DNA of 64,000 nucleotides. Source: Rhodanobacteraceae bacterium. GTDB lineage: Bacteria; Pseudomonadota; Gammaproteobacteria; Xanthomonadales; Xanthomonadaceae. The notes beneath the pieces are model-generated. The model saw only the letters and a program-made list of their open reading frames with translations, was not told where the DNA came from and searched no databases. Position numbers and translations under genes: made by a program. Where the stretch lies: positions 62,001 to 126,000 of the forward strand of contig JACKOX010000001.1 of assembly GCA_024233975.1 (NCBI GenBank). Reading direction: 5' to 3'. Positions 8,354 to 17,298 of the stretch are shown in pieces (the stretch's first letter is position 1; every line of letters begins with the position of its first letter).

Positions 8354-9517
8354 ATGAATTCCCTTGCCGTCCGCCTTCTATCAACAACGACCCTGTTCCT
8401 CACCACCTGCGTCGCCAGCAACGCCATGGCGTCTCACTACGAATGGATCGAGGACACACCTGCTGCCTATCAGCAACCGGACTCGCAGCGCGACCCGGTG
8501 ACCATCGACAGCCTCGGGCGCCTGATACTTCTGACCGGCGACGGCCATTCCAACAACTTCACGCAAGTGCGCAGCCCCGAAGGCAGTTGGAGCGGCGAAC
8601 TCCCGAACACCATTCCGTGGGACTTCGTGCTCAACGAACTGGCCACCAATCCGAACACCGGGCGCGCCATTGCGCTGGGCGCGGAGCCCGAACCGGACGA
8701 CGACAACCCCGACACGCCCTCCACCTTCCAGGTTGTCGGCTACGAATACATCGGCACCAACTGGGTCCGGACGGTCTATGCCAACGGCGCGGAGAGCAAC
8801 ATCACCGCCTTTGACTTCGATGAGTCCGGCGCGCTGCACATGCTGTATATGGGTTTCGCTACCGGGAAACTGCAGTACGCACGCCATGCAGGCGGATCGA
8901 CGACCAACCACCCGGTCACCTCACTGCTGGGCAGCAACTACAGCCAGCTCGAAATCCAGGCCAGCTCGGACGGCACCGCGCCTGTCTTCGCCAGCGCCTA
9001 TGCGCCGGATGGTTTTGTGTTCGCCGCGGTGTCGAATGACGATGGGGCGACCTGGGGCGGCACCCGGGTCATCGACTATGGCTTTACCGGCACGACCTAT
9101 GGCATCCAGCAGTTCGCCAGCCTCATGGATGATGCACAGCGGGTGCATCTGTTCTACGTGATCGACAACAGCGGGTTCCTGCGGGTCCGTCACCGTGTCA
9201 TGTACGAAGCCGGCGGGACCTCGACAGCCAGCGACCTCGACTTTGGCCCCTATGGCTGGCACGTCCTGCTGCACAACGGCCAGCCTCACTACGTGCACCG
9301 CGCCTATCGCGACCTTGGCGGCTATGTGCTTCGCGTCGACCACTACAGCGAAGGCAGTTGGGAAACGCAGCAGCCACGCTACGGCGAGGCCTATGGTCAA
9401 TGTCACGGGGCAGCTTCATTTTCCGGCTATCTGTTCGTGCTTGCCAGCGAAAACTCCGGAGACAAGCGACTTTTCATCGGTATCGAAGCCCCGATGTTCA
9501 GCGACGGCTTCGAATGA
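8354..9517 (+). CDS. Secreted BNR/sialidase-like beta-propeller protein with DGFE tail
   Basis: 387 residues. Signal peptide MNSLAVRLLSTTTLFLTTC..., cleavage likely after NAMA. An Asp-box (SNDDGATW, pattern S-x-D-x-G-x-x-W) and repeated aromatic beta strands indicate a BNR-type beta-propeller, as in sialidases and other surface glycan-binding proteins; no catalytic set is obvious. The protein ends exactly in MFSDGFE, the tail shared by nine proteins in this window. It starts 97 bp after the kinase at 5632-8256 on the same strand and ends back-to-back with the ECF sigma gene (no gap between the two stop codons). Function in detail unknown. Confidence 0.82.
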   Translation: MNSLAVRLLSTTTLFLTTCVASNAMASHYEWIEDTPAAYQQPDSQRDPVTIDSLGRLILLTGDGHSNNFTQVRSPEGSWSGELPNTIPWDFVLNELATNPNTGRAIALGAEPEPDDDNPDTPSTFQVVGYEYIGTNWVRTVYANGAESNITAFDFDESGALHMLYMGFATGKLQYARHAGGSTTNHPVTSLLGSNYSQLEIQASSDGTAPVFASAYAPDGFVFAAVSNDDGATWGGTRVIDYGFTGTTYGIQQFASLMDDAQRVHLFYVIDNSGFLRVRHRVMYEAGGTSTASDLDFGPYGWHVLLHNGQPHYVHRAYRDLGGYVLRVDHYSEGSWETQQPRYGEAYGQCHGAASFSGYLFVLASENSGDKRLFIGIEAPMFSDGFE

Positions 9518-10057
9518 TCAGGCTGCCAGTTCGTTGCCCAGCCAGGCACGCGCCATCGCCCACTTGCGGGTGACGGTGGCGCTGCCGATGCCCATGGCCT
9601 CGGCGATCTCCTCGCCGGAAAGGCCACCGAAGACCTTGAGGCCAACCACTTCGGCGGCAGCAGCATCCATTCGCTCCAGCCGCTCCAGGCATTCGTCGAA
9701 GCGCGCGATGCGGGTGACGCTACCCTGCTCGTCGCTGATGCCGGACAGGGTCATGGTCAGCGGTGCCTGGTCGCCACCGCGCTTCTGTCGCGAACGACCA
9801 CGGGCATGGTCGGCGATCAGCTGGCGAATGACGCGAACGGCCAGCGACACGAAATGCGTGCGGCCGATGCGCCGATCCGGTTCGGACTGCTGCAACTTGA
9901 TGTAGAGCTGGCTGACCAGATCGCCCGGCTCCAGCGTCATCCCCGCGTACTGGCGTAGCTGCGCCGCCGCCAAACGCTGCACGACCGGATAGAGCTCGGC
10001 CATGTGCGCGTCGAGCGGATACTGGGTTTCCTTTGGCGGATGCGGCTGCTCAGTCAT
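9518..10057 (-). CDS. ECF-type RNA polymerase sigma factor (TIGR02999-like)
   Basis: 179 residues from the ATG at 10057 (upstream in-frame codons look non-coding; the ribosome site is weak). Sigma region 2 covers about HMAELYPVVQRLAAAQLRQYAG to TLEPGDLVSQLYIKLQQ, with the TIGR02999-type segment THFVSLAVRVIRQLIADHARGRSRQKRGG. Region 4 is the helix-turn-helix LSGEEIAEAMGIGSATVTRKWAMARAWL. Such factors, often next to TPR kinases and without a classic anti-sigma gene, are frequent in xanthomonads and planctomycetes. It diverges from the P-domain protein gene at 10174 (116 bp between starts) and converges on the secreted protein at 8354, so either could be a target. No anti-sigma factor is adjacent. 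Confidence 0.9.
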   Translation of the reverse strand: MTEQPHPPKETQYPLDAHMAELYPVVQRLAAAQLRQYAGMTLEPGDLVSQLYIKLQQSEPDRRIGRTHFVSLAVRVIRQLIADHARGRSRQKRGGDQAPLTMTLSGISDEQGSVTRIARFDECLERLERMDAAAAEVVGLKVFGGLSGEEIAEAMGIGSATVTRKWAMARAWLGNELAA

Positions 10058-10173
10058 GGGCGCAATGCTACCCCGAACCATCCGAACCCGGTGTTCTGGA
10101 GACGACTGCGTATACTGGCGGCTGCCATGGAGGGCCGCGACCAACGGAAGCATCCAACCGTGGAGATCAATTC

Positions 10174-11352
10174 ATGCGCATCAAGCCTGCCCTGCTGCTC
10201 GCAGCACTCGTCACGAGTGGTCCTCTTTTCGGCTCACCCATTCCCCTTGGCGGAAGTTGCAAGGCCGTGGCCAAATCCGCTGAGACCACCTCGGTCAGCT
10301 TCTGCAATGCCACGCCGATCAACATGCCCGCGGCCGGACCCGCCAGCCTCTATCCGAGCACGATCAACGTAAACGGAGTCAGTGGCGTGATCAGCGACCT
10401 GAAGGTCAGACTACTTGACGTAACGCACGCCAATACCAGCACCATCGCCATCCAGCTGGTTCCCCCTTCGGGACATCCAATCGCGATCAGCGGGTCGCCG
10501 TCCGCCAATTTCATTCAGAACACCGACCCTCCGACACCGATGCCGACCGCAAGCCTGGCGGACTGGACCTTTGCCGATAGCGCCGATGACTATGCTTTGT
10601 TCGTTCGGAACGGCTTACCACAAACGGCCAGCCCTTCACCAACGGTCACCGGCAGCTATCGGCCGCGAGACTTTTCCCAGCCGTTGTTCGACGCGCCTGC
10701 CTCCACGGAGCTGCCTTCACAACTTCTATCGAGCCGGATCGGGAGCAACCCCAATGGCAACTGGTCGCTGTTCGTGCAGCAAGGGCTCCTCAGCAACGCA
10801 GTCAACCCACAACCTACCGGCACCATCGCAGGCGGCTGGTGCATCGACGTGCAAACAACTGGCTCCGACAGTGGTTGCTATCAACGTACCCAGCTCACGG
10901 GTGCCATCGACAATAGCGACCTCCAGCAGACTGGTCGCATCAACCGAAATGGCGTCGTCGGTCTATGCACTCATCCGAAGACCAACAACCTGTTCAGCTC
11001 AACGGCACTGCACTACGACGCCTACGCCATCGTGAATGCGGCCGCACATCGCACCTGTGTCACAGCCACCGCAGACTTCAGTGGATGCAGCGGAAACTCG
11101 ACGCAGTTGGTGGTATACAGCAGTTTCAACGCCAGCTTGCCTGGCAACAACGTTATCTCTGATCAAGGCTACAGCTCCACGGTACGTCTTCAGAACAGCT
11201 TCACCCTGGAAGCAGGAGCAAGTGCGGCCATTGTTGTTCACGAGATCATCGCATCGAGTGGCTGCCCTGCCTATACCATCTTGCTGGAGCAAAACGCTTG
11301 TGACGTAGCACCATTTCCCAGCCTGTTCGGAGATGGTTTCGAGGTCCCTTGA
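10174..11352 (+). CDS. Secreted protein with proprotein-convertase P-like domain and DGFE tail
   Basis: 392 residues from the ATG at 10174, chosen for the GGAGA site and the signal peptide MRIKPALLLAALVTSGPLFG. Residues about 50-225 resemble a P domain (INVNGVSGVISDLKVRLLDVTHANTSTIAIQLVPPSGHPI..., later SNPNGNWSLFVQQG... and AGGWCIDVQT). P domains usually follow subtilisin-like proteases, but no protease is present here. The second half is Cys-rich (pairs at CIDV/CYQR, CTHP, CVTA/CSGN, CPAY/CDVA), suggesting disulfides outside the cytoplasm. The end is FGDGFEVP, the window's shared tail with two extra residues. It lies divergent from an ECF sigma gene. Role unknown; surface or extracellular binding is plausible. 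Confidence 0.82.
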   Translation: MRIKPALLLAALVTSGPLFGSPIPLGGSCKAVAKSAETTSVSFCNATPINMPAAGPASLYPSTINVNGVSGVISDLKVRLLDVTHANTSTIAIQLVPPSGHPIAISGSPSANFIQNTDPPTPMPTASLADWTFADSADDYALFVRNGLPQTASPSPTVTGSYRPRDFSQPLFDAPASTELPSQLLSSRIGSNPNGNWSLFVQQGLLSNAVNPQPTGTIAGGWCIDVQTTGSDSGCYQRTQLTGAIDNSDLQQTGRINRNGVVGLCTHPKTNNLFSSTALHYDAYAIVNAAAHRTCVTATADFSGCSGNSTQLVVYSSFNASLPGNNVISDQGYSSTVRLQNSFTLEAGASAAIVVHEIIASSGCPAYTILLEQNACDVAPFPSLFGDGFEVP

Positions 11353-11373
11353 TCACTACTGACCGGACATGCT

Positions 11374-11934
11374 TCAGCGTTGTGTTTCGCAGCAGCAAAA
11401 CGCCGCAAACCCCGCCAAGAAAGCACGCAGCTGCTCCCGCTGTACGTCGTCGGCGAGTCGGCCGTCATCATCGAATGCCGACGCGGCCTTCGACAGTCGG
11501 AAGGCGCCACCGAACCATGGCTGGACCTTCAGCATGCGCAGCACCGGCAACCATGCCGTCTGCGCGTTCACCGTGCCGAAGCCGCCTGTCGACGCGCCGA
11601 TCAGCGCCACCGGCTTGCCGCCGAACACGCGGCCGATGTCCGACGTTGGTCGCGACAGCCAGTCGATGGCGTTCTTGAACACGCCGGGGATGCCGTTGTT
11701 GTACTCCGGCGTCGACAGCAGCAGGCCGTCACAGGCGACGACCTTTTCCTTCAACGCCGCTACCGCCGAGGGCAAGCCATCGGCCGCCTCGTCGTCGGCG
11801 TTGTAGAGCGGAATGCCGTGCAGTGTCGCTACTGCAACGTCCACGCCCTCGCCCGCCACCGTCGCGATCTCGTGGCAAAGCTTCGTGTTGAACGATTCCC
11901 GGCGAAGACTTCCCGACAGACAGAGCAGTCGCAT
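11374..11934 (-). CDS. NADPH-dependent FMN reductase family protein
   Basis: 186 residues from the ATG at 11934, which has GGAGGGG upstream (a TTG/ATG six codons earlier lacks one). Flavodoxin-like fold: phosphate loop SGSLRRESFNTKL at the start, STPEYNNGIPGVFKNAIDWLSR in the middle (the YNN-xx-PG motif of the family), and GASTGGFGTVNAQ for flavin contacts. The family reduces FMN, quinones, azo dyes or chromate using NAD(P)H in the cytoplasm; the physiological substrate is not evident. It converges on the secreted-protein gene ending at 11352 and diverges from the autotransporter at 12054. The sequence ends in FCCCETQR, an unusual three-cysteine tail. Confidence 0.92.
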   Translation of the reverse strand: MRLLCLSGSLRRESFNTKLCHEIATVAGEGVDVAVATLHGIPLYNADDEAADGLPSAVAALKEKVVACDGLLLSTPEYNNGIPGVFKNAIDWLSRPTSDIGRVFGGKPVALIGASTGGFGTVNAQTAWLPVLRMLKVQPWFGGAFRLSKAASAFDDDGRLADDVQREQLRAFLAGFAAFCCCETQR

Positions 11935-12053
11935 ACAGCCCCTCCATTTCAAAACATCGGCTCATGCTGCATCCTGCCACCTCGCATCACAACCGCGACC
12001 CGCATCACATTCCGTGTCATAGTCGGGGCCAGCCGGACAAAGGGGATGTCTGC

Positions 12054-13295
12054 ATGAAGGCTTCTCGACGCATTCCATGGATCGCCCTGACACTGCTGTT
12101 GGCCAGCACCACGCTGCCGGCACGCGCACAGACCGCCACCGAGGCGCTGGGCGCGCTCTGGGACACCATCTGCGCCACCTCATCGGAAGGCACGCTGCTG
12201 TTCCAGCGCTGCGATGAAACCGTCAATTCACCGGACCCGCTGGCCAATGCCATCGCCGCCACCGGCATGCATCTGGAAGACATTGCCGGACAGGGACACG
12301 CAGGCAGCGTTTCAGCGCAGGCGCCCGCTCCCGTGCAGTTCGAGGTCGGTGGCGTGGCGACAGCTTCACTGTCGCAGGATGCGCTGGGGCGCATTGGTCT
12401 TGGGCTCGCGGGCGATGAATTCGGCGGCGGCTGGTCGCTGTTTGCGTCGGCACAGACCGGTCGACTGGACCACAGCGGCACGCGCTTCGAATCGGCCTTC
12501 GACTCACGCAACGCCGCCTTCACGCTGGGCTTGGATCGACGCATCAACGACCGGTGGGTGGTCGGCGCCGCACTGAACCATGCGCGGGACCGCATCGACT
12601 ACACCGGCACCGTCAGCCGGCTCGACAGCCGCCACACCGGCCTGCTGCTGTTCGCCAACCGCAGCTGGAACGATGCCTGGAGTTTCGACGCCTACCTCGG
12701 CGGCAGTCGAGGCAGCGCCGACATCCTGCGCGAAATCCGCTACGCGCTGCCGATTGCCGGCAACGCGATCGCCATCATCAACACCAACGCGACATCCTCG
12801 CCGGACATCAGCCGACAACATGCCGGCGCTTCACTCGACTGGCTGGGCCGACGCGGCGGATGGGACCTCGACCTCGGGGGCGGCATCGACCTCAGCCGCA
12901 ACCGCGTCGACGAGTACGTTGAAAGCGGCGGACAAGGACTGGCGCTGCGCGTGGCAAAACGCACGGTGACCCAGCGTGTCGCCCGTAGCGATGCGCGTTT
13001 CGGCCGTACCGTGTCGACCGACTGGGGCGTGTGGCAGCCCAGCCTGCAGCTCGGCTGGCGCCACGCCCTCACCGACAGTGCCGAACGCACCACCATCCGT
13101 TTCGTCGACGATCCGCTGGAGTACGCCGTCGGTTTCGATGCGCAACCGGATGACCGCAACTGGGGCGAATTCGCCGTGACCAGCACCTTCACGTTCACCC
13201 ACGGCCACAGCGGCTTCATCGAATACCGCCAGCGCTTCGCCCACGATTTCCTTGAAGAACGCGTGCTGTCGCTGGGATGGCGCATCGAGCTGTAA
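12054..13295 (+). CDS. Autotransporter-type outer-membrane beta-barrel protein with no long passenger
   Basis: 413 residues from the ATG at 12054 (AAAGGGG site). Signal peptide ends near LPARA. Residues about 30-95 are a short helical stretch with two cysteines (TICATSSEG, QRCDETV), and residues from about 130 to the end are the autotransporter barrel: LDRRINDRWVVGAALNHARDRIDY, AWSFDAYLGGSRGSADILREIRY, WQPSLQLGWRHALTDSAERT, FIEYRQRFAHDF, ending VLSLGWRIEL with a terminal aromatic/hydrophobic pattern typical of BAM substrates. No large passenger exists, so it may be a stand-alone barrel. Its stop overlaps the next gene by 19 bp, so the two are probably cotranscribed and coupled. Confidence 0.88.
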   Translation: MKASRRIPWIALTLLLASTTLPARAQTATEALGALWDTICATSSEGTLLFQRCDETVNSPDPLANAIAATGMHLEDIAGQGHAGSVSAQAPAPVQFEVGGVATASLSQDALGRIGLGLAGDEFGGGWSLFASAQTGRLDHSGTRFESAFDSRNAAFTLGLDRRINDRWVVGAALNHARDRIDYTGTVSRLDSRHTGLLLFANRSWNDAWSFDAYLGGSRGSADILREIRYALPIAGNAIAIINTNATSSPDISRQHAGASLDWLGRRGGWDLDLGGGIDLSRNRVDEYVESGGQGLALRVAKRTVTQRVARSDARFGRTVSTDWGVWQPSLQLGWRHALTDSAERTTIRFVDDPLEYAVGFDAQPDDRNWGEFAVTSTFTFTHGHSGFIEYRQRFAHDFLEERVLSLGWRIEL

Positions 13296-14743
13296 GCGCC
13301 ATCGCAGGCGTCGTCGCGCTGCTGTCGCTGATCGCCGGCGGCACTGCGGCGGCGGCAACCGTGCATCCGGCGCGCACCAGCGACACGCTGCACAACCCGC
13401 ACAAGGGCTACATGCTCTGGGGCACGACAGCGGGCAGCGACGGCCTGCCCGACAACTTCTACGGCAGCTCGATCTACCACGTGTACCTGCCGTGGCGCGA
13501 AGTGGAAACCTCCGACCAGGTGTTCGACTGGGACGGCGTGGAAGCGCGGCATTTCGCGCCGATACTGAGCGCCAATCCGGACGCCACCTTCGTGCTGCGA
13601 CTGGTTGCCGACTACCCCGATGGCCCGGGCAGCGGCATCTCGGCGTACTACAGCGGCGGCCAGGACGACCGCGACTACCCGCTGTTCCTCGAAACCAGCC
13701 TCGACATCGCCGCGACCAACTATGCGAGCTGCGATGGCGATGGCCCGGGCCGCACGCCGGACTGGGACGATCCGGCGATGGGCGCGCAGTTGGTTCAACT
13801 GGTGCAGGCCTTCGCTGCCCGCTACGACGGCGATCCGCGAATCACTGCCGTGCAGGTTGGCCTGCTTGGCCTCTGGGGCGAATGGCACCAGAGCGGCTGC
13901 GACGCCAATGCCCCCGGCAACGCGGTGAAGATCGCGCTACGCGATGCCTACGCCACCGCTTTCACGCAAACGCCGCTGCAAACCCGCTATCCGCGCACGC
14001 CGGACATCAGCGGCGTCGATTTCGGCATTCACGAAGACTACTTTCCGTCGTTCACCGCCAACTGCGTCTACGGCTTTCCCGCCTGCAGCGATGACGGCGA
14101 CTGGAGCATGGAGTGGAGCTTCACGAATCTGAATCCCGCCGCCCGCGACAACTGGCTGCAGAACCCGATCTCCGGCGAATCACCGACTGGCGCGCAGCAA
14201 AACACCTGGATCAATGACACTGACGATGTCGAAACGGTGATACGCGACTACCACTTCTCTTTCCTTGGCCCAGCCGGCAAACACGAAGTCGCCGGCTTCG
14301 CCACACCACTGGCGCGACTGGAGCGCGCACTGGGCTACAACCTGCATGCCGACAGCGCTTCATGGGCGGACCCGATCACGCTTGGCCAGCCCGCGAATTT
14401 CCAGGTTGATCTCGCCAACAGCGGCAGCGCACCGGTTTACCACGACTATCACCTGCAGCTGGAATGGGTGAACGGCAGCGGCAGTACCATCGCCGTACAA
14501 ACACTGACTGGCGATCCGCGTAGCGTCATCGACGACAACGCCATCAGCTTCGCCGCAACCGTCGTCCCCGGATCACTGACGCCCGGCAGCTACAGCCTGC
14601 GCCTTCGTCTCGCCGACACCACGCCCGGACGCCCCGACATCGTCATTCAGAGCGCCAACCGCGATACCGAAGGTCGCGTCATCCTCGGAACCAGCACCGT
14701 TCTCGCTGACCCCGACAACATCTTTGCCGATGGTTTCGAATGA
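13277..14743 (+). CDS. Secreted DUF4832/DUF4874 (TIM-barrel-like) protein with DGFE tail
   Basis: 488 residues. The ATG at 13277 lies inside the end of the autotransporter gene; a signal peptide follows (cleavage likely after GGTAAAA). The body matches the DUF4874-DUF4832 arrangement: HNPHKGYMLWGTT, then YLPWREVE...FDWDGVE, FVLRLVADYPDG, VQVGLLGLWGEWHQSG (typical glycosidase-like barrel strand with Glu), and a C-terminal sandwich (LGQPANFQVDLANSGSAPVYHDYHLQLEW). Such proteins resemble glycoside hydrolases but no activity is established to my knowledge. It ends exactly in NIFADGFE. The partnership with an outer-membrane barrel suggests a surface or exported polysaccharide-related role; this is inference. 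Confidence 0.85.
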   Translation: MAHRAVSAIAGVVALLSLIAGGTAAAATVHPARTSDTLHNPHKGYMLWGTTAGSDGLPDNFYGSSIYHVYLPWREVETSDQVFDWDGVEARHFAPILSANPDATFVLRLVADYPDGPGSGISAYYSGGQDDRDYPLFLETSLDIAATNYASCDGDGPGRTPDWDDPAMGAQLVQLVQAFAARYDGDPRITAVQVGLLGLWGEWHQSGCDANAPGNAVKIALRDAYATAFTQTPLQTRYPRTPDISGVDFGIHEDYFPSFTANCVYGFPACSDDGDWSMEWSFTNLNPAARDNWLQNPISGESPTGAQQNTWINDTDDVETVIRDYHFSFLGPAGKHEVAGFATPLARLERALGYNLHADSASWADPITLGQPANFQVDLANSGSAPVYHDYHLQLEWVNGSGSTIAVQTLTGDPRSVIDDNAISFAATVVPGSLTPGSYSLRLRLADTTPGRPDIVIQSANRDTEGRVILGTSTVLADPDNIFADGFE

Positions 14744-14759
14744 ACCCGCACCGAAACAA

Positions 14760-16946
14760 CTACGGATTCTCGAACGAGAACGGCGGACACTTCGAAATAC
14801 CGGCATCCGATTCGAAGCCGTCGCAGAAAATGCCGCCGCCCAGCAGGTTGGCGCCGGCGTGGTAGATGTACGTATCGTTACCGCCATTATGGGTGGTGTC
14901 GAAAGCGTCCGCGCTGGTGACGGCGTCATTGGACTGCGAAGCAATCGCGAGGTAGAAGTTGCCCATGCCGTCCATGGCCAGTAGCTGGCCGGCGTTGGCG
15001 AAGTCCACGCTGCTGCCGCCCACGAATGTCGCCGCCTCAATGGCAGTCAGGTCTCGACGAATGCGAGCGACATACACGTCGCGAACGCCGTTGTGCGTGG
15101 GATCCAGCACGCCCACGTCGTAGGTCGGCAAGTCGGAGGTGATCTCCGCGGGCCCGGCAACCAGCAGGTGATCCGTGCCCTCGAACTGCATCGTTGCCGA
15201 GACATCGATCAGAGCTGATGCGACCAATGTTTCCAGGTCGCCGGACAGGTGGCTGATGAAGCCCCAGTTGTTGGCTGCCACGGTGCCCTGGGGCACAACA
15301 ACGCCCATGGTTTGCGGGTAGGACACGTTGTGCGTGCGACCGTGAATGAACACATCGCCACTACCGTCCAGCAACAGCTGGTAGGGCGTATCGTCCTTGC
15401 TGCCACCGATCAGCGTGGCGGCTTGAATCGCGGTCAGATCCCTGTCCAATCTCGCGATGTAGACGTCGCCATCGCCCTGGTTGGTCGCGCTGTAGGCGTC
15501 CATGGTCGCGGGGAACGTGGTGCTGTAGGTGCTGCCAACCACATAAACATCGTTGGCGCCTGCAAATGCGAATCCATACACGGCGCCTGCGGCGTTACCG
15601 CCACCACCAAAGTATGTTGATGCTTCCAGCGTGCTCAGGTCACCGCTCAATCGCGAGATGAAACTCTTGTTGCCGCTGTTGGGATCGACCACGCCCGCCG
15701 TCACCGGGAAGTTGCTGGAGTTGGTCCGACCACCGACAAACACCTTGCCGTTGGCATCAACGGCAAGCGCCAGCGCATCATCGACGATGGAGCCGCCCAG
15801 AAACGTGGCTGCGTTCAGTGTGCTGAGGTCGGCACTGAGGTTGGCGATGAAGGATGTGCCGTTGGCATCGGCGGCGATCTGATAGGCGCCGGCCGTGGTC
15901 GGGAATGTCGCGTCACTGGTGGAACCCGAAACGTAGATGCTGCCGTTGGGTGCTATCGCCAGGCCCGACACGACGCTGCTGGCGTTGCCGCAGAGATAAG
16001 TCGAAGCCTCCAGTGTCGTGAGGTCGGCGCTGAAGCGCGATACGTACATGCACAGGTTGGCGCTGGTTTCCTTGTAGACGCCGGCGGTGGTCGGGAAATT
16101 TCCCGCTGAAGCGATGCCCGCCACCAGCAGTTTCCCGTTGCCGTCAATCGCGGTGGCTGCGGGCGTATCGCCGTCGCTGCCGCCGAGATAGGTGGACGCG
16201 ATATAGGGGTCGATGAACAACTCGCGGGCGCGGTCGTAATCGCCGAGCGCGAAACCGTAGCCGGGCGTTGCCGCTTCCTCGACGCGATAGCCGACCGTCA
16301 CAGGTTGCCGTTCGCCATCGATCACCTGCCATGCTACCGGCTGACTGAAGCGCACAGCACCCAGCGCCGAATGCGCCAGCAGGCTGCCGTCTTCATCCAC
16401 GCTCAGCTTGGCCGCACCTTCTATCGCCAGTGAGATGGCAGCCGGATCGGCGCCGGGTTCGACGAGAAACACTTTCTCGATACCTTTCACTCCATTCTGG
16501 AGTGAATAGTTGATGCCCGGATAAACGTTTCCGAGGTCAAGCTGGTCGAAGGACGGGACGGTTTGCTGATCAAGGCCTGCATCGTCGCCGGAACGCGCAA
16601 TCCGCGTGTAGCGTGTCGAACTTGGCTGGCCAGCAATCACGGCTGCGATCAGCCCATCACGCAGGGATTCACGCAGCACCAATCGCTGCGGAACACCATC
16701 CGCGTCCTGTCCTGCCAGCAACGAATGCACCAGCTCGCCGTTCCGCGTGACGAATGTCTGTCCGCTGGATGTCCGCGCCTCGTAGAGCACGCGCGCATCC
16801 TGCTGGCCGACATTACGAAGGAAGACCGCTGACGACGACGATTCCTTCGCCGATACGGCCGCATGACCAAAAACCACCGGTGAAAACGTCGAGCACGACA
16901 AGCAGGCAAGCAAACCGACCACCGGAAATGCGGCGTTTCGTGACAT
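14760..16946 (-). CDS. Secreted SBBP-repeat beta-propeller protein with near-terminal DGFE motif
   Basis: 728 residues from the ATG at 16946, set by a GGGGG-containing ribosome site and a signal peptide (MSRNAAFPVVGLLACLSC...). Residues about 35-235 resemble the N-terminal domain commonly found before SBBP repeats (LGNVYPGINYSLQNGVKGIEKVFLVEPGADP). From about 240 there are at least six 60-70 residue repeats of the form GN/GDxxVxGxTxSxxFPxT...GxxxYxxxLSxDLTTLEASTYLGG, i.e. SBBP beta-propeller blades. The motif IFCDGFE occurs 17 residues before the end, followed by SDAGISKCPPFSFENP; the two cysteines around it (IFC, KCPP) could pair. It is convergent with the DUF4832 gene, 16 bp apart. Confidence 0.88.
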   Translation of the reverse strand: MSRNAAFPVVGLLACLSCSTFSPVVFGHAAVSAKESSSSAVFLRNVGQQDARVLYEARTSSGQTFVTRNGELVHSLLAGQDADGVPQRLVLRESLRDGLIAAVIAGQPSSTRYTRIARSGDDAGLDQQTVPSFDQLDLGNVYPGINYSLQNGVKGIEKVFLVEPGADPAAISLAIEGAAKLSVDEDGSLLAHSALGAVRFSQPVAWQVIDGERQPVTVGYRVEEAATPGYGFALGDYDRARELFIDPYIASTYLGGSDGDTPAATAIDGNGKLLVAGIASAGNFPTTAGVYKETSANLCMYVSRFSADLTTLEASTYLCGNASSVVSGLAIAPNGSIYVSGSTSDATFPTTAGAYQIAADANGTSFIANLSADLSTLNAATFLGGSIVDDALALAVDANGKVFVGGRTNSSNFPVTAGVVDPNSGNKSFISRLSGDLSTLEASTYFGGGGNAAGAVYGFAFAGANDVYVVGSTYSTTFPATMDAYSATNQGDGDVYIARLDRDLTAIQAATLIGGSKDDTPYQLLLDGSGDVFIHGRTHNVSYPQTMGVVVPQGTVAANNWGFISHLSGDLETLVASALIDVSATMQFEGTDHLLVAGPAEITSDLPTYDVGVLDPTHNGVRDVYVARIRRDLTAIEAATFVGGSSVDFANAGQLLAMDGMGNFYLAIASQSNDAVTSADAFDTTHNGGNDTYIYHAGANLLGGGIFCDGFESDAGISKCPPFSFENP

Positions 16947-17298
16947 GAATTTCCCCCTGGGAATGCAATGCAACTTTCGATAACCGGCCCCCACTGCAAC
17001 CATCAAACTCAAGGCCAGCAGTTGCCTGTCGCGAATGGCATCCGATCCTACTTGCCACCGTCATCAGAAGCAAAACGCAGCGCATGGATCTTCCAATGCA
17101 CGACCGATTCCTTCGCCGCATTCGGAAACTATCCATTCCCATGGCGGTTTACTGGACCAGCAACTTCATCGCTGGAACATGCAGCTTCCAGCCGTCGAAG
17201 TTGGTGGTGAGCTTCACCCCGTATTGACGAGGTGAAGCGCTGTGGCGCTCGGCACAGGCGGTTTCGCGATTGGACGCGACACCGCCCGCACGGGACAG
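16947..17298. other. Intergenic region, no gene recognised
   Basis: About 350 bases between the SBBP protein start and the SDR stop. I see no convincing gene, promoter pair or terminator. An 8-bp inverted repeat, GCTTCACC ... GGTGAAGC with 12 bases between, lies near 17212-17239 and could form a weak hairpin downstream of the SDR gene. On the minus strand the SDR frame stays open after its TAA for about 50 codons, but there is no start codon signal. Confidence 0.5.

Noticed and set aside
5047..8427. 1126-codon open frame on the minus strand
   Set aside because: It is antisense to the kinase at 5632-8256, whose motifs are intact. The translation is low-complexity, of the type produced by the mirror frame of GC-rich codons, and it fuses into the small secreted protein at 5013.
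17144..17298. In-frame read-through of the SDR stop on the minus strand for about 50 codons
   Set aside because: The TAA is followed by an open stretch (with VKLTTNFDGWKLHV...), but there is no start codon or ribosome site, and the SDR is already full length. Could be a remnant; not supported as a gene.
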